DNA of 64,000 bases from Microbacterium hydrocarbonoxydans. GTDB lineage: Bacteria > Actinomycetota > Actinomycetes > Actinomycetales > Microbacteriaceae. The notes beneath the pieces are model-generated. The model made no database searches. It was not told where the DNA came from and worked only from the letters and a program-made list of their open reading frames with translations. Where the stretch lies: assembly GCF_023715885.1 (NCBI RefSeq), contig NZ_JAMBOY010000001.1, positions 434,001-498,000 on the forward strand, written 5' to 3'. The position numbers were made by a program, and so were the translations under genes. Below, in pieces: positions 51,491 to 60,470 of the stretch (positions within the stretch are counted from its first letter, which is position 1; every line of letters begins with the position of its first letter).

Positions 51491-52414
51491 TCAGATGAGG
51501 TCGTTGTCGGTGAGCCACTGCTTGGCGATGTCGGCCGAGGACTTCTGGTCGACCGTGCTCTGCACGTTGAGGGCGACGAGCTCCTCACCGGTAAGCTTCG
51601 CGCTGATCTCGTTCAGGACGTCCGAGACGTCATCTGCGATGTCGCTCGAGACGATCGGCACGACGTTCGACGAGATGATGAGGTTCTCCGGGTCCTCCAG
51701 AGCCACGATGTCCTCCGTCTCGAACGCCGGATCGGCGGTGTAGATGTCGGCCACCTGGATCGAGCCGGCGAGCAGCGACTCCAGGGTGGTCTGGCCGGTG
51801 GCCGAGAACGTCAGGTCGACGCCGTAGACCTCTTTCGCGCGAGCCGGGCTGTACGGACGCTGCTCGAACTCCGGCGCCGCACCGATCGTCACCTGCGACG
51901 AGACGTTCTTCAGGTCGCCGATGGTCTTCAGGTCGTTCTCCTCGGCGAAGCTCTTCAGCACGGTGTAGGAGTCCTGATCGGTGGCCTCGGCGAAGTCGAG
52001 GGCGGTCAGGCTGTCGGGCAATGCGTCGCCCAGCGCGCTGTAGACGTCCTCGGGGCTCGTGACGGTGACCTCGTCGTCAGAGAGATACTCGAGCAGGCTG
52101 CCCGTGTACTCCGGGAAGACATTGATCGCACCGGACTCGACGTCGGGCATGTACGCATCGCGCTGGCCGATGTTGAGCTTCTTCTCGACGTCGAAGCCGG
52201 CGGCCTCGAGCGCCTGCGCGTAGATCTCGGCGATGATCTCGTTGGAGTAGTACGCCTGCGAGCCGACGACGATGGTGTCGCCGCTGCCCGAGCTGTCGCC
52301 GGAGTCGCTGGGCTCGTCGAGCGGGTTGCTCGACGAGCAGGCCGACAGGGCGAGAGCCGCCGCGGCGACCAGGCCGACGGCGAAGACCGAGCGCTTGCCT
52401 CGTGCTGTGAACAT
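51491..52414 (-). CDS. Osmoprotectant ABC substrate-binding lipoprotein (OpuC/ProX-like)
   Basis: 307 residues. Signal MFTARGKRSVFAVGLVAAAALALSAC with lipidated Cys at residue 26, then a Ser/Asp/Gly linker. OpuCC/OsmF-type binding fold: DTIVVGSQAYYSNEIIAEIYAQALEAAGFDVEKKLNIGQRDAYMPDVESGAINVFPEYTGSLLEYL and VYGVDLTFSATGQTTLESLLAGSIQVADIYTADPAFE. Binds choline, betaine or a similar quaternary amine. Last gene of the 54775-51491 operon (ATPase, permease, permease, binding protein). The exact ligand is not determined. Confidence 0.92.
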   Translation of the reverse strand: MFTARGKRSVFAVGLVAAAALALSACSSSNPLDEPSDSGDSSGSGDTIVVGSQAYYSNEIIAEIYAQALEAAGFDVEKKLNIGQRDAYMPDVESGAINVFPEYTGSLLEYLSDDEVTVTSPEDVYSALGDALPDSLTALDFAEATDQDSYTVLKSFAEENDLKTIGDLKNVSSQVTIGAAPEFEQRPYSPARAKEVYGVDLTFSATGQTTLESLLAGSIQVADIYTADPAFETEDIVALEDPENLIISSNVVPIVSSDIADDVSDVLNEISAKLTGEELVALNVQSTVDQKSSADIAKQWLTDNDLI

Positions 52415-52479
52415 GGGATTCCTCTTCTCTGGGTACTGCTGCTGTGTGACGAAGGGTTCGTGTGAGTCGAACCGCCGGA

Positions 52480-53214
52480 TCAGGCGGTGGCGGGAGCGGA
52501 TGCCGTCGCGGCGGAGTCCGCGCGGGCACGTCGCCGTGTCGGACGCCCGGCGCGGAGCCCAGCCGGGACGGCGGCGTGCTGCACCGCCGCGAGGATCAGG
52601 TCGACGACGAGCGCGAGCACCGCGACGAGGAGAGCACCCGCGAGCACCTGGTCGAAGCGACGAAGCGGGATTCCCTGGATGATCGGGTACCCGAGTCCGC
52701 CGAGGTTGACGTAGGCGGCGATCGTGACCGTGGCGATCACCTGGAGCAGGGCCGATCGGATGCCGCCGACCAGCAGAGGCATTCCCAGGGGCACCTCGAC
52801 CTTCCAGAAGACCTGCCATCCCGTCATACCCATCGACTTCGCGGCGTCGACTACCCGACGGTCGATGGCCTCGAGTCCCGTGTAGGCACCGGCGAGGAGC
52901 GACGGGATCGCCAGCAGGACGAAGGTGATGACGGCGGCCTCGGGGATCCGCAGGACTCCGAGGAGGAGGACGAGCAGGATCAGCAGACCGAACGCCGGGA
53001 TCGCGCGCGCGGCACCGGAGACGGCGACGGCGATCTCACGCCCCTTGCCGGTGTGACCGATGAGCCATCCGATCGGCAGCGCGATCGCCGCGGCGATGAG
53101 GACCGAGATCGCGGTGAGCGCGAGATGCTGGCCGAGGAGCGTCGGCAGCGCGTAGTTGCCCGTCCACTGCTCGGGGGCGAACATCCAGGCGAAGGCTTCG
53201 GCGAAGAGGTTCAT
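52480..53214 (-). CDS. Osmoprotectant ABC permease (OpuCB/CD-like), second
   Basis: 244 residues, about six helices: GQHLALTAISVLIAAAIALPIGWLIGH, AIPAFGLLILLVLLLGVL, AVITFVLLAIPSLLAGAYTGLEAIDRRVVDAAKSMGMTGWQVFWKVEVPLGMPLLVGG with the EAA-type VDAAKSMGM loop. C-terminal tail rich in Arg and Ala. ATGA overlap with the other permease sets the start at 53214. Paired heteromeric channel of the importer. Confidence 0.92.
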   Translation of the reverse strand: MNLFAEAFAWMFAPEQWTGNYALPTLLGQHLALTAISVLIAAAIALPIGWLIGHTGKGREIAVAVSGAARAIPAFGLLILLVLLLGVLRIPEAAVITFVLLAIPSLLAGAYTGLEAIDRRVVDAAKSMGMTGWQVFWKVEVPLGMPLLVGGIRSALLQVIATVTIAAYVNLGGLGYPIIQGIPLRRFDQVLAGALLVAVLALVVDLILAAVQHAAVPAGLRAGRPTRRRARADSAATASAPATA

Positions 53215-53891
53215 GCGGGAGCTCCCACCGCGATGGCACGGGCTGCGGTCGACTTCGTCGCGGCGCGGGTCCATGGCATGAGCGCGCGTCCTAGCAGCAG
53301 CAGGATCAGGTCGATGACGAGGGCGATGATCACCACGGCGATCACCCCGGCGACGACCTCAGCGATGATGCGTCGCTCGAGGCCGTTCGTGAACAGGTAG
53401 CCGAGGTTCGTCACGCCGATGAGGGTGCCGACCGTCGCGAGCGAGATCGTGCTCACAGCGGTGACCCGCAGACCGGCGAGGATCACCGGTCCGGCGAGCG
53501 GGAACTCCACGGCCCAGAAGCGGCGGAACGACGCGAACCCGGTCGCGGTGGCCGCCTGTCGCACGTCGTCGTCGACCGAGTCGAGGCCGTCGGAGACGGC
53601 GCGGACGAGGATGGCGATCGCGTAGATGGTGAGCGCGATCACGAGGTTCGACTCGCTGATGGCCGAGTACCCGAGCGTCGCGGGCAGCAGGATCAACAGC
53701 GCCAACGACGGGATCGTGTAGAGCAGGCCGGTGAGGACGATGATGGGTCCGCGCACGAGGCGGAACCGCCAGGCGACCCACCCGAGCGGCAGCGACAGCA
53801 CGAAACCGAGCACGATCGGGATGATGCTCTGGCGCAGGTGCACCAGTGTGAGATCGAGGATCAGCCCGACGTTGTCGCCCACCCAGTTCAC
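53211..53891 (-). CDS. Osmoprotectant ABC permease (OpuCB/CD-like), first
   Basis: 226 residues. Helices VHLRQSIIPIVLGFVLSLPLGWVAWRF, GPIIVLTGLLYTIPSLALLILLPATLG, and the EAA-type loop in DDDVRQAATATGFASFRRFWAVEFPLAGPVILAGLR. Overlaps the ATPase gene and the second permease gene by four bases each. Works with the second permease. Confidence 0.92.
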   Translation of the reverse strand: MNWVGDNVGLILDLTLVHLRQSIIPIVLGFVLSLPLGWVAWRFRLVRGPIIVLTGLLYTIPSLALLILLPATLGYSAISESNLVIALTIYAIAILVRAVSDGLDSVDDDVRQAATATGFASFRRFWAVEFPLAGPVILAGLRVTAVSTISLATVGTLIGVTNLGYLFTNGLERRIIAEVVAGVIAVVIIALVIDLILLLLGRALMPWTRAATKSTAARAIAVGAPA

Positions 53892-54775
53892 GGGTGACCG
53901 CCCTGCACCGCGTCGAGGGCAGCCGTGTCGGGCCCGGAGAGCGGGCCGTCGGACGTCTCGGCATCCGCCACGATCGCGCCCTGCGTGCGGCCCTCGCTGT
54001 CGACGACGACGGTGCCGTGCGGGGTCTGCTTGAGGTGCAGAGCACGGCGGCCGCGGTCGGCGCCGATGAACGAGGCGACGAAGTCGTCGGCCGGGTTCTC
54101 GATGATCTCGCTCGGGCTGCCCACCTGCACGATGCGCGCGCCCTTGTCGAGGATCACCACCTGGTCTCCCAGCAGGAAGGCCTCGTCGATGTCATGTGTG
54201 ACGAAGACGACGGTCTTGTCGAGCTCATGCTGCAGACGCAGGGTCTCCTGCTGCAGGTCGGCGCGCACGATCGGGTCCACCGCGCCGAACGGCTCGTCCA
54301 TGAGCAGGATGTTCGGGTCGGCCGCGAGGCCGCGGGCCACACCCACGCGCTGCTGCTGACCGCCGGACAGCTGGCTCGGGTAGCGCTCGGCGAGCGCCTG
54401 GTCGAGGCCGACGGTGTCGAGCAGCTCGCGCGAGCGCTTGTGCGCGTCGGCCTTCTTCACGCCGTTGAGGCGGAGGACCGTGGCGACGTTGTCGATCACC
54501 GTGAAGTGCGGCATGAGGCCGGAGTTCTGCATCACGTATCCGATGCTGCGGCGCAGGGCGACCGGATCGCCCGTCAGAACGCTTTCTCCGTCGATCTCGA
54601 CCTCGCCCGAGGTCGGCTCCACCATGCGGTTGATCATGCGGAGAAGGGTGGTCTTGCCGCATCCGGACGACCCGACGAAGACGGTCGTCTTTCTCGATGG
54701 GAGAACCAGGCTGAAGTCGTTCACGGCGACGGCGCCGCCGGGGAACTTCTTCGTGACGTTGCGGAATTCGATCAT
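53888..54775 (-). CDS. Osmoprotectant ABC ATPase (OpuCA-like, no CBS pair)
   Basis: 295 residues. IEFRNVTKKFPGGAVAVNDFSLVLPSRKTTVFVGSSGCGKTTLLRMINRMVEPTSGEV, Q-loop YVMQNSGLMPHFTV, LSGGQQQR, LLMDEPFGAVDPIVR, and H-loop FVTHDIDEAF. After the core there is only a short tail, so the tandem CBS domains of the other importer ATPase (18144-19460) are missing. First gene of the operon. No promoter is clear in the 64-base gap upstream. Confidence 0.93.
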   Translation of the reverse strand: MIEFRNVTKKFPGGAVAVNDFSLVLPSRKTTVFVGSSGCGKTTLLRMINRMVEPTSGEVEIDGESVLTGDPVALRRSIGYVMQNSGLMPHFTVIDNVATVLRLNGVKKADAHKRSRELLDTVGLDQALAERYPSQLSGGQQQRVGVARGLAADPNILLMDEPFGAVDPIVRADLQQETLRLQHELDKTVVFVTHDIDEAFLLGDQVVILDKGARIVQVGSPSEIIENPADDFVASFIGADRGRRALHLKQTPHGTVVVDSEGRTQGAIVADAETSDGPLSGPDTAALDAVQGGHP

Positions 54776-54839
54776 GGCGCATCTCCGGTCGGTCGATCGA
54801 CGAGTCGGGCATCGGCGCCCCGGCGTCGGCAGACGGATG

Positions 54840-55142
54840 TCATGCTTCGATCTGCACGCGGGGATCGAACGCGACGAAGCCGGAGAAGTCCTTGCCGACT
54901 CGATCGAACGCCGACGGGTACGGGGTCGGGTAGGACCACGCGTAGTCCTCGTGCAGCTCGCCGCCGGCCTGCACCGAGTAGTACTGCGCTTCGCCCTTCC
55001 ACGGGCACGTGTACGGAGTGGGGCTCTCGACGAGCGCACCCTCGGTGATCGATGCGGGCGGGAAGTACCAGTTGCCTTCGATGCGCGCGAGGTCACTCTC
55101 GTCTGCTTCGGCGATGACGGTTCCTGCGAGTACAGCCTTCAT
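54840..55142 (-). CDS. DUF427-family protein
   Basis: 100 residues. MKAVLAGTVIAEADESDLARIEGNWYFPPASITEGALVESPTPYTCPWKGEAQYYSVQAGGELHEDYAWSYPTPYPSAFDRVGKDFSGFVAFDPRVQIEA carries the DUF427 motif TPYTCPWKGEAQYYSV with its cysteine and the W-x-Y-P-x-P end. Function unknown; the family is common in Actinobacteria. The ATG is preceded by GGAGGCAGG. Single gene. Confidence 0.92.
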   Translation of the reverse strand: MKAVLAGTVIAEADESDLARIEGNWYFPPASITEGALVESPTPYTCPWKGEAQYYSVQAGGELHEDYAWSYPTPYPSAFDRVGKDFSGFVAFDPRVQIEA

Positions 55143-55256
55143 GGTCCTGCCTCCTGGGATGTGGGTATGAGCGTAACCGAGGTGTACGACATCCGCTCGG
55201 GGTTGCGCGAGGGGTCGTCAATGTGGGAAACAAATCCCCTCGCCTGTTCGGCGCGC

Positions 55257-55281
55257 GGGGCCGAACGGATTGCCCGGCCCC
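55257..55281 (-). terminator. Weak hairpin after the oxidoreductase gene
   Basis: GGGGCCG (55257-55263) and CGGCCCC (55275-55281) form a 7-bp stem 11 bases past the oxidoreductase stop (minus strand). Plausible but not strong. Confidence 0.35.
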
Positions 55282-55291
55282 GGGCCCGAGA

Positions 55292-56725
55292 TCAGGCCGA
55301 CTGCCTGCCGTACTCCTCGAGCAGGCGCAGCCAGATCTCGCTGATGGTCGGATACGCGGGCACCGCGTGCCACAGGCGCGAGATCGGCACCTCGCCGACG
55401 ACCGCCACGGTGGCCGCCTGCACGAGCTCGGCGACCTCGGGTCCGACGAACGTCGCGCCGAGCACGACATCGCGCTCGGTGTCGATCACGAGGCGGGCCT
55501 GCCCCGCGAATCCGTCCTCGTAGACGCTCGCGCCCGCGACGGCTCCGAGGTCGTAGTCGGCCGCAGCGACCTCGTGCCCGGCCTTTCGGGCCTCCGCCTC
55601 GGTGAGCCCGACCGACGCGACCTCGGGGTACGAGAACGTGACCTGGGGCGCAGCGGCGTGGTCGGCGGTCGCGACGTGACGACCCCAGGGCGCGTCGTCG
55701 ACGGCATCCCCCTTCGCGCGTGCAGCGATCACGTCGCCCGCCGCGCGCGCCTGGTACTTGCCCTGGTGGGTCAGCAGCACGCGGCCGTTGACGTCGCCGA
55801 CGGCATACAGCCAGTCGGAGCCGGGTACACGCAGGGTGTCGTCGACCTCGATGTACCTTCCGGGCTCGAGCCCGACGACGTCGAGCCCGATGTCGCCGCT
55901 GCGCGGGGTGCGTCCGGTGGCGACGAGCACCTCGGCGGTCGTGACGACCGATCCGTCGGAGAGGTCGATCACGACCCCGTCGTCGGTGCGTGCGACGTTC
56001 GTGGTGCCGGTGTCCGTGCGCACGTCGACGCCGAGCTCGGCGAGCCCGGCGGCCACCCGCTCACCCGCGAACGGCTCGAACGACCCGAGCAGGCCGCTGC
56101 GGGCGATGACCGTGACCTTCGTGCCCAGCGACGCGTAGACGGTCGCCATCTCGACGGCCACCACGCCGCCGCCGATCACGGCCAGCGATTCGGGCAGCTC
56201 TTCGGCGCTGGTCGCCTCGCGGCTGGTCCACGGCTCGGCCTCGCGCAGACCCGGGATCGGCGGCACCGCGGCATCCGTTCCCGTACTGATCGCGACCGCG
56301 TGACGGGCGCGGAGCACGCGCGTTCCGCCGTCGGCATCCGTCACCGTGACCTCTCGCTCGCCGGTGAGCCGTCCGTGCCCGCGGGCCAGATCGATGCCGG
56401 CCGAGTCGAGCCACTCGACTTGCCCGTCGTCGGACCAGTTGCTCGTGAACGAGCCGCGGCGATCGAACACCGCGCGCACGTCGAGGTCGCCGGTGACGGC
56501 CTCGGCCGCGCCGCCGACCTTCTTCGCCGCTCGGAGCGCCTGTGCCGGACGCAGCAGCGCCTTCGACGGCATGCACGCCCAGTAGGAGCACTCACCTCCG
56601 ACGAGCTCGCTCTCCACGATGATGGCGGTGAGCCCGCCCTGCACGGCCCGGTCGGCGACGTTCTCGCCCACCGGTCCGCCGCCCAGGACGATCAGGTCGT
56701 ATTCGTCGGTGTTCTCGGCAGTCAT
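55292..56725 (-). CDS. FAD/NAD(P)-dependent disulfide oxidoreductase, class I-like
   Basis: 477 residues. FAD-binding GGGPVGENVA near residue 15, the redox-active pair in GGECSYWACMPSKALLRP (Cys about 46 and 51, four residues apart as in the family's CxxxxC), NAD(P)-binding VIGGGVVAVEMA, the FAD contact YAVGDVNGRVLLTHQGKYQ, and a dimerisation domain with the active-site His in HAVPAYPTISEIW. Family includes mercuric, mycothione, lipoamide and glutathione reductases; which disulfide is reduced here is undecided. Monocistronic, after the lactonase-fold gene on the same strand. Confidence 0.92.
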   Translation of the reverse strand: MTAENTDEYDLIVLGGGPVGENVADRAVQGGLTAIIVESELVGGECSYWACMPSKALLRPAQALRAAKKVGGAAEAVTGDLDVRAVFDRRGSFTSNWSDDGQVEWLDSAGIDLARGHGRLTGEREVTVTDADGGTRVLRARHAVAISTGTDAAVPPIPGLREAEPWTSREATSAEELPESLAVIGGGVVAVEMATVYASLGTKVTVIARSGLLGSFEPFAGERVAAGLAELGVDVRTDTGTTNVARTDDGVVIDLSDGSVVTTAEVLVATGRTPRSGDIGLDVVGLEPGRYIEVDDTLRVPGSDWLYAVGDVNGRVLLTHQGKYQARAAGDVIAARAKGDAVDDAPWGRHVATADHAAAPQVTFSYPEVASVGLTEAEARKAGHEVAAADYDLGAVAGASVYEDGFAGQARLVIDTERDVVLGATFVGPEVAELVQAATVAVVGEVPISRLWHAVPAYPTISEIWLRLLEEYGRQSA

Positions 56726-56820
56726 GCGGTGCCCCTCTCCGTGGCCCAGTCTTGCTCAAGACCAACGCGGAGTCACGGGGTTTGTTCCTGGCCGGCGCGC
56801 CGGGCGGGTCGGGGCGCGGA

Positions 56821-56871
56821 TTCGCAGCGGCGTCGCACATCTGCACCGCAATCGTGCGACGCCGTTGCGAA
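56821..56871 (-). terminator. 18-bp hairpin after the lactonase-fold gene
   Basis: Arms 56821-56838 (TTCGCAGCGGCGTCGCAC) and 56854-56871 pair throughout, with one mismatch that is a G-U or A-C pair depending on strand. It lies 16 bases past the stop codon on the minus strand. Confidence 0.6.
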
Positions 56872-56886
56872 AGCGCGACGCGTGGG

Positions 56887-57996
56887 TCAGTGCACGAGCA
56901 GGAAGTGCGTCGGCGTCGGGACCTGCGCCTCGTGACGGATGCCGAGGGGCGCGCCCGTGCGCTCGTCGAGGTCGAGCAGCGCGACCGTGTCGGACCGCTG
57001 CCCGGCGACGAGGAGCTTTCCCTCGTGCACGAGGTGATGCCGCGGCCAGTCGACGCCGGAGTCGGCGAGCGCGAACGGTTCGAGGCTCTCACCCGCGCCG
57101 CGCACCCTCAGGGCCGCGATCGTATTGCTGCCGCGCAGCGCCGTGTACAGGAACTGTCCATCACGGGTGCGGGCGAGTTCGGCGGGGAAGTCGACGCCCA
57201 CCTGCGCGATCGGGCTGGACAGCACCGACGACACGACGCGCCAGATGCCGTCGGGGCCGGCGGCGAGCGTGAACACCTCGCACGAGTACTCGGTCACGAC
57301 GTGCAGGTGTCCACTGGGATGCACGACCATGTGCCGTGGGCCGGTGCCCTGCGGCAGCGCGACCTCGTGATCGACCACGAGGCCGCCCGGCGTCGCACGC
57401 CAGATGCGCACGAGGTCGAAGCCCAGATCGGTCGTCGCGATGCGACCGTCGGAGAGGAACGCCGCGGCGTGCGCGTGTGACACACGCGGATCGCCGGTCG
57501 CGGTGAGGGCGCCCGCGTAGGGGTCGGATGCCGCGGCCCCGACCCCCGCGGGCGCCGAGGTCTCCACGGGTTCGCCGAGCAGGGCGGCGCGGAGTTCGGC
57601 GGCCTTGTTCGCAGCATCGGGAACCAGGCTCCCGTCGGGAGCGATCCCGATGCGCACCACGCGGCCATCGCCGTAGCAGCTCGCCACGAGGTAGCCGCCG
57701 CCCGGCGAGACCGCGACGTGGCACACCGAGTCGCCCGCCTCGACGGGGTCACCGAGCGGCTGCAGCGTCGATTCACCGCTCCGGCGGAACGCCTGCACCG
57801 CGGCATCCCCCTCCAGCGCCGCGTAGACGACGTCGAGGGTGGGATGCTGCGCGAGCCAGGACGGAGACGGGGTCTGGGTGACCGCGCCGCGGTACGAGAG
57901 CTTCGTCGGCGTCTGCTCGTCGCCGGCGAGGAGCCCGATGCCGTCGGCCGAGCCGCCCATGCCGGCGCCGTAGCCGCCGAGCCAGAATCGGGTCAT
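56887..57996 (-). CDS. Lactonase-family seven-bladed beta-propeller
   Basis: 369 residues of the 6-phosphogluconolactonase YbhE type (Lactonase family, WD-like blades). Blocks FWLGGYGAGMGG at the N-terminus, SPSWLAQHPTLDVVYAALEGD, VCHVAVSPGGGYLVASCYGDGRV, VSHAHAAAFLSDGRIATTDLGFDLVRIW, GPRHMVVHPSGHLHVVTEYSCEV and a final RHHLVHEGKLLVAGQRSDTVALLDLD give the usual repeats. Starts seven bases after purA's stop codon (ATG at 57996), so it is co-transcribed with purA. A real 6-phosphogluconolactonase role is possible but not shown. Confidence 0.9.
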   Translation of the reverse strand: MTRFWLGGYGAGMGGSADGIGLLAGDEQTPTKLSYRGAVTQTPSPSWLAQHPTLDVVYAALEGDAAVQAFRRSGESTLQPLGDPVEAGDSVCHVAVSPGGGYLVASCYGDGRVVRIGIAPDGSLVPDAANKAAELRAALLGEPVETSAPAGVGAAASDPYAGALTATGDPRVSHAHAAAFLSDGRIATTDLGFDLVRIWRATPGGLVVDHEVALPQGTGPRHMVVHPSGHLHVVTEYSCEVFTLAAGPDGIWRVVSSVLSSPIAQVGVDFPAELARTRDGQFLYTALRGSNTIAALRVRGAGESLEPFALADSGVDWPRHHLVHEGKLLVAGQRSDTVALLDLDERTGAPLGIRHEAQVPTPTHFLLVH

Positions 57997-58003
57997 GCGC
58001 GGA

Positions 58004-59290
58004 TCAGTCGAGCAGGTCGTGGCGGACGACGACCTGGTCGCGCTCCGGGCCCACGCCGATCACCGAGATGCGGGTGTTGCTCATGCCTTCCAGGGCGAGC
58101 ACGTAGTCCTGCGCGTTCTGCGGCAGGTCGTCGAAGGAGCGCGCGGTCGAGATGTCTTCCGACCAGCCGGGGAAATACTCCAGGATCGGCGTCGCGTGGT
58201 GGAAGTCGGTCTGGTTGACCGGCACCTCGTCGAAGCGCTCGCCGTCGACGTCGTAGGCGACGCACACCGGGATCTGCTCGAGTCCGTCAAGGATGTCGAG
58301 CTTCGTGAGCACGAGGTCGGTGATGCCGTTGACGCGCGTCGCGTAGCGGGTGATCGGGGCGTCGTACCAGCCGACGCGACGCGGGCGGCCGGTCGTCGTG
58401 CCGAACTCGAACCCGCGCGAGCGCAGCCATTCGCCCTGCTCGTCGAACAGCTCGGTCGGGAACGGTCCCGACCCGACGCGGGTCGTGTACGCCTTCACGA
58501 TGCCGACGACGCGATCGAGGGAGCCCGGGCCGACGCCCGAGCCGGATGCCGCACCGGCCGCTGTCGCGGTGGACGACGTCACGAACGGGTAGGTGCCGTG
58601 GTCGATGTCGAGCATGGTGGCCTGGCCGCCCTCGAACACGACGACCTCGCCGCGGTCGAGCGCCTCGGCGATCAGGTAGCCGGTGTCGGCGACCATGGGA
58701 CGCAGGCGCTCGGCATACGACAGCAGCTCCTCGACGATCTCGTCGACCGTGACCGCGCGGCGGTTGAAGACCTTCACGAGCAGGTGGTTCTTCTGGTCGA
58801 GCGCGCCCTCGACCTTCTGGCGCAGGATGTTCTCGTCGAAGAGATCCTGCACGCGGATGCCGACGCGGTTGATCTTGTCGGCGTACGCCGGGCCGATGCC
58901 GCGGCCGGTCGTGCCGATGTTGCGCTTGCCGAGGAAGCGCTCGGTCACCTTGTCGAGCGTGCGGTGATAGGCGGTGATGATGTGCGCGTTCGCGCTCACC
59001 TTCAGGCGGGAGACGTCGATGCCGCGGGCGCCGAGCGCCTCGAGTTCGCTGAACAGCACCTCGAGGTCGATCACGACGCCGTTCCCGATCACGGGCGTGA
59101 CTCCCGGCGACAGGATGCCGGAGGGCAGCAGGTGCAGCGCGTACTTCTCGTTGCCCACGACGACGGTGTGCCCGGCGTTGTTGCCGCCGTTGAACTTCAC
59201 CACCCAGTCGGTGCGCTCACCGAGCAGGTCGGTGGCCTTCCCCTTGCCCTCATCGCCCCACTGGACGCCGACGATCACGATTCCTGGCAT
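58004..59290 (-). CDS. purA: PurA, adenylosuccinate synthetase
   Basis: Couples IMP and aspartate with GTP hydrolysis to adenylosuccinate, the first committed step to AMP. 428 residues, full length: [40 protein letters not shown] at the N-terminus with the GDEGKGK P-loop-like motif, [71 protein letters not shown], and [24 protein letters not shown]. The ATG at 59290 follows GGGGGACACCC. The lactonase-fold gene follows in the same transcript. Confidence 0.98.
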   Translation of the reverse strand: MPGIVIVGVQWGDEGKGKATDLLGERTDWVVKFNGGNNAGHTVVVGNEKYALHLLPSGILSPGVTPVIGNGVVIDLEVLFSELEALGARGIDVSRLKVSANAHIITAYHRTLDKVTERFLGKRNIGTTGRGIGPAYADKINRVGIRVQDLFDENILRQKVEGALDQKNHLLVKVFNRRAVTVDEIVEELLSYAERLRPMVADTGYLIAEALDRGEVVVFEGGQATMLDIDHGTYPFVTSSTATAAGAASGSGVGPGSLDRVVGIVKAYTTRVGSGPFPTELFDEQGEWLRSRGFEFGTTTGRPRRVGWYDAPITRYATRVNGITDLVLTKLDILDGLEQIPVCVAYDVDGERFDEVPVNQTDFHHATPILEYFPGWSEDISTARSFDDLPQNAQDYVLALEGMSNTRISVIGVGPERDQVVVRHDLLD

Positions 59291-59410
59291 GGGTGTCCCC
59301 CTTGCTGACGCCGGGTTCGCACCGGCTGATGAGCTGGCCCTCTTCGGGCGGTCCCATCCTATCGAAGGCCCGTTTCGGGGCTGTTTCGGGTGTGGCGGGT
59401 GCGCGGTCCG

Positions 59411-59459
59411 GTCGCAGTTCGTGCCGTCCGAGACGGGCCCGGACGGCACGAACTGCGAC
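59411..59459. repeat. Perfect 20-bp inverted repeat between divergent genes
   Basis: GTCGCAGTTCGTGCCGTCCG (59411-59430) and its exact complement (59440-59459) with a 9-base loop, in the 253-base gap between purA (minus) and the DMT transporter (plus). Since both neighbours start here, a terminator role is not expected. GGATGACC is doubled just after (59460-59475). A possible purA -10 TAGGAT lies at 59357-59362 on the minus strand, so the inverted repeat would be upstream of it. Confidence 0.7.
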
Positions 59460-59543
59460 GGGATGACCGGATGACCGGAAAACGTCGGACTCTGTCGCTC
59501 CGCCGCATCGACCGATGTCGGTGGCCGGTGCCACGATCGGCGT

Positions 59544-60470
59544 ATGCCGCAGACCGAGCTCCCGAGTGACGCCACCGTCGCTACCCCGCGCCGCCAGGGG
59601 CCGCTCGTGCTCGCGGCCGCGCTCGTCACGGTCGTGCTGTGGGCATCGGCGTTCATCGGCATCCGCGGCGCAGGTCCGCACTTCGACCCGGGAGCTCTGG
59701 CCCTGTTGCGTATGGCCGTCGGAAGCGCCGTGCTGGCGATCATCGCGGTGCGGCACGGCATCCGACTTCCCGCGCGGTCGACCTGGTGGCTCGTCGCCGT
59801 GTGGGGAGTCGGCTGGTTCTGCGTCTACAACCTCGCGCTCAACGCGGCCGAGCGCACGCTCGACGCCGGCACTGCCGCGATGGTCGTGAACCTTGCCCCG
59901 CTCATGGTCGTCGTCTTCAGCGGACTCTTCCTGCGCGAGGGATTCCCGAAACCGCTGCTGATCGGAGCGCCGATCGCGTTCCTCGGTGTCGTGTTGATCG
60001 GCATGAACTCCTCGACGTCCGCCGATCCCGATATCTCCGGCCTGCTGCTCGCCCTGCTCGCCGCTGTCATGTACGCGGGGTGCACCCTGCTGCAGAAGCG
60101 CCTGCTGAACGCGGGATCGGATGCGACGACACTGACGTTCCTCGGCGCTGTCGCCGGCACGGTCGCACTTCTCCCCTGGGCCGGCAGTCTCGTCGGCGCC
60201 ATCCAGACGGCTCCCCTCGATTCGACGCTCTGGGTCGTATACCTCGGGATCTTCCCGACGGCGATCGCCTTCACGACCTGGGCGTACGTGCTGCAGCGCA
60301 GCACCGCTGGTCAGACCTCGGCGACGACCTATGTCGTACCAGCCATCGCGATCCTGCTGTCATGGGCGATCCTCGGCGAGGTGCCCACGCCGCTGATGTT
60401 CGTCGGTGGAGCGCTCTGTCTGCTCGGCGTGCTCGTCACCCGAATGCGGTGGCGGCAGCGCAGGAGCTGA
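59544..60470 (+). CDS. DMT-superfamily transporter (EamA), first
   Basis: 308 residues with ten helices in two EamA halves: [84 protein letters not shown], and [36 protein letters not shown]. Probable metabolite or drug exporter. Its 3' end overlaps the end of the LysR gene on the other strand by 111 bases, so the last membrane helix ([15 protein letters not shown]) lies opposite LysR coding sequence. Confidence 0.9.
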   Translation: MPQTELPSDATVATPRRQGPLVLAAALVTVVLWASAFIGIRGAGPHFDPGALALLRMAVGSAVLAIIAVRHGIRLPARSTWWLVAVWGVGWFCVYNLALNAAERTLDAGTAAMVVNLAPLMVVVFSGLFLREGFPKPLLIGAPIAFLGVVLIGMNSSTSADPDISGLLLALLAAVMYAGCTLLQKRLLNAGSDATTLTFLGAVAGTVALLPWAGSLVGAIQTAPLDSTLWVVYLGIFPTAIAFTTWAYVLQRSTAGQTSATTYVVPAIAILLSWAILGEVPTPLMFVGGALCLLGVLVTRMRWRQRRS

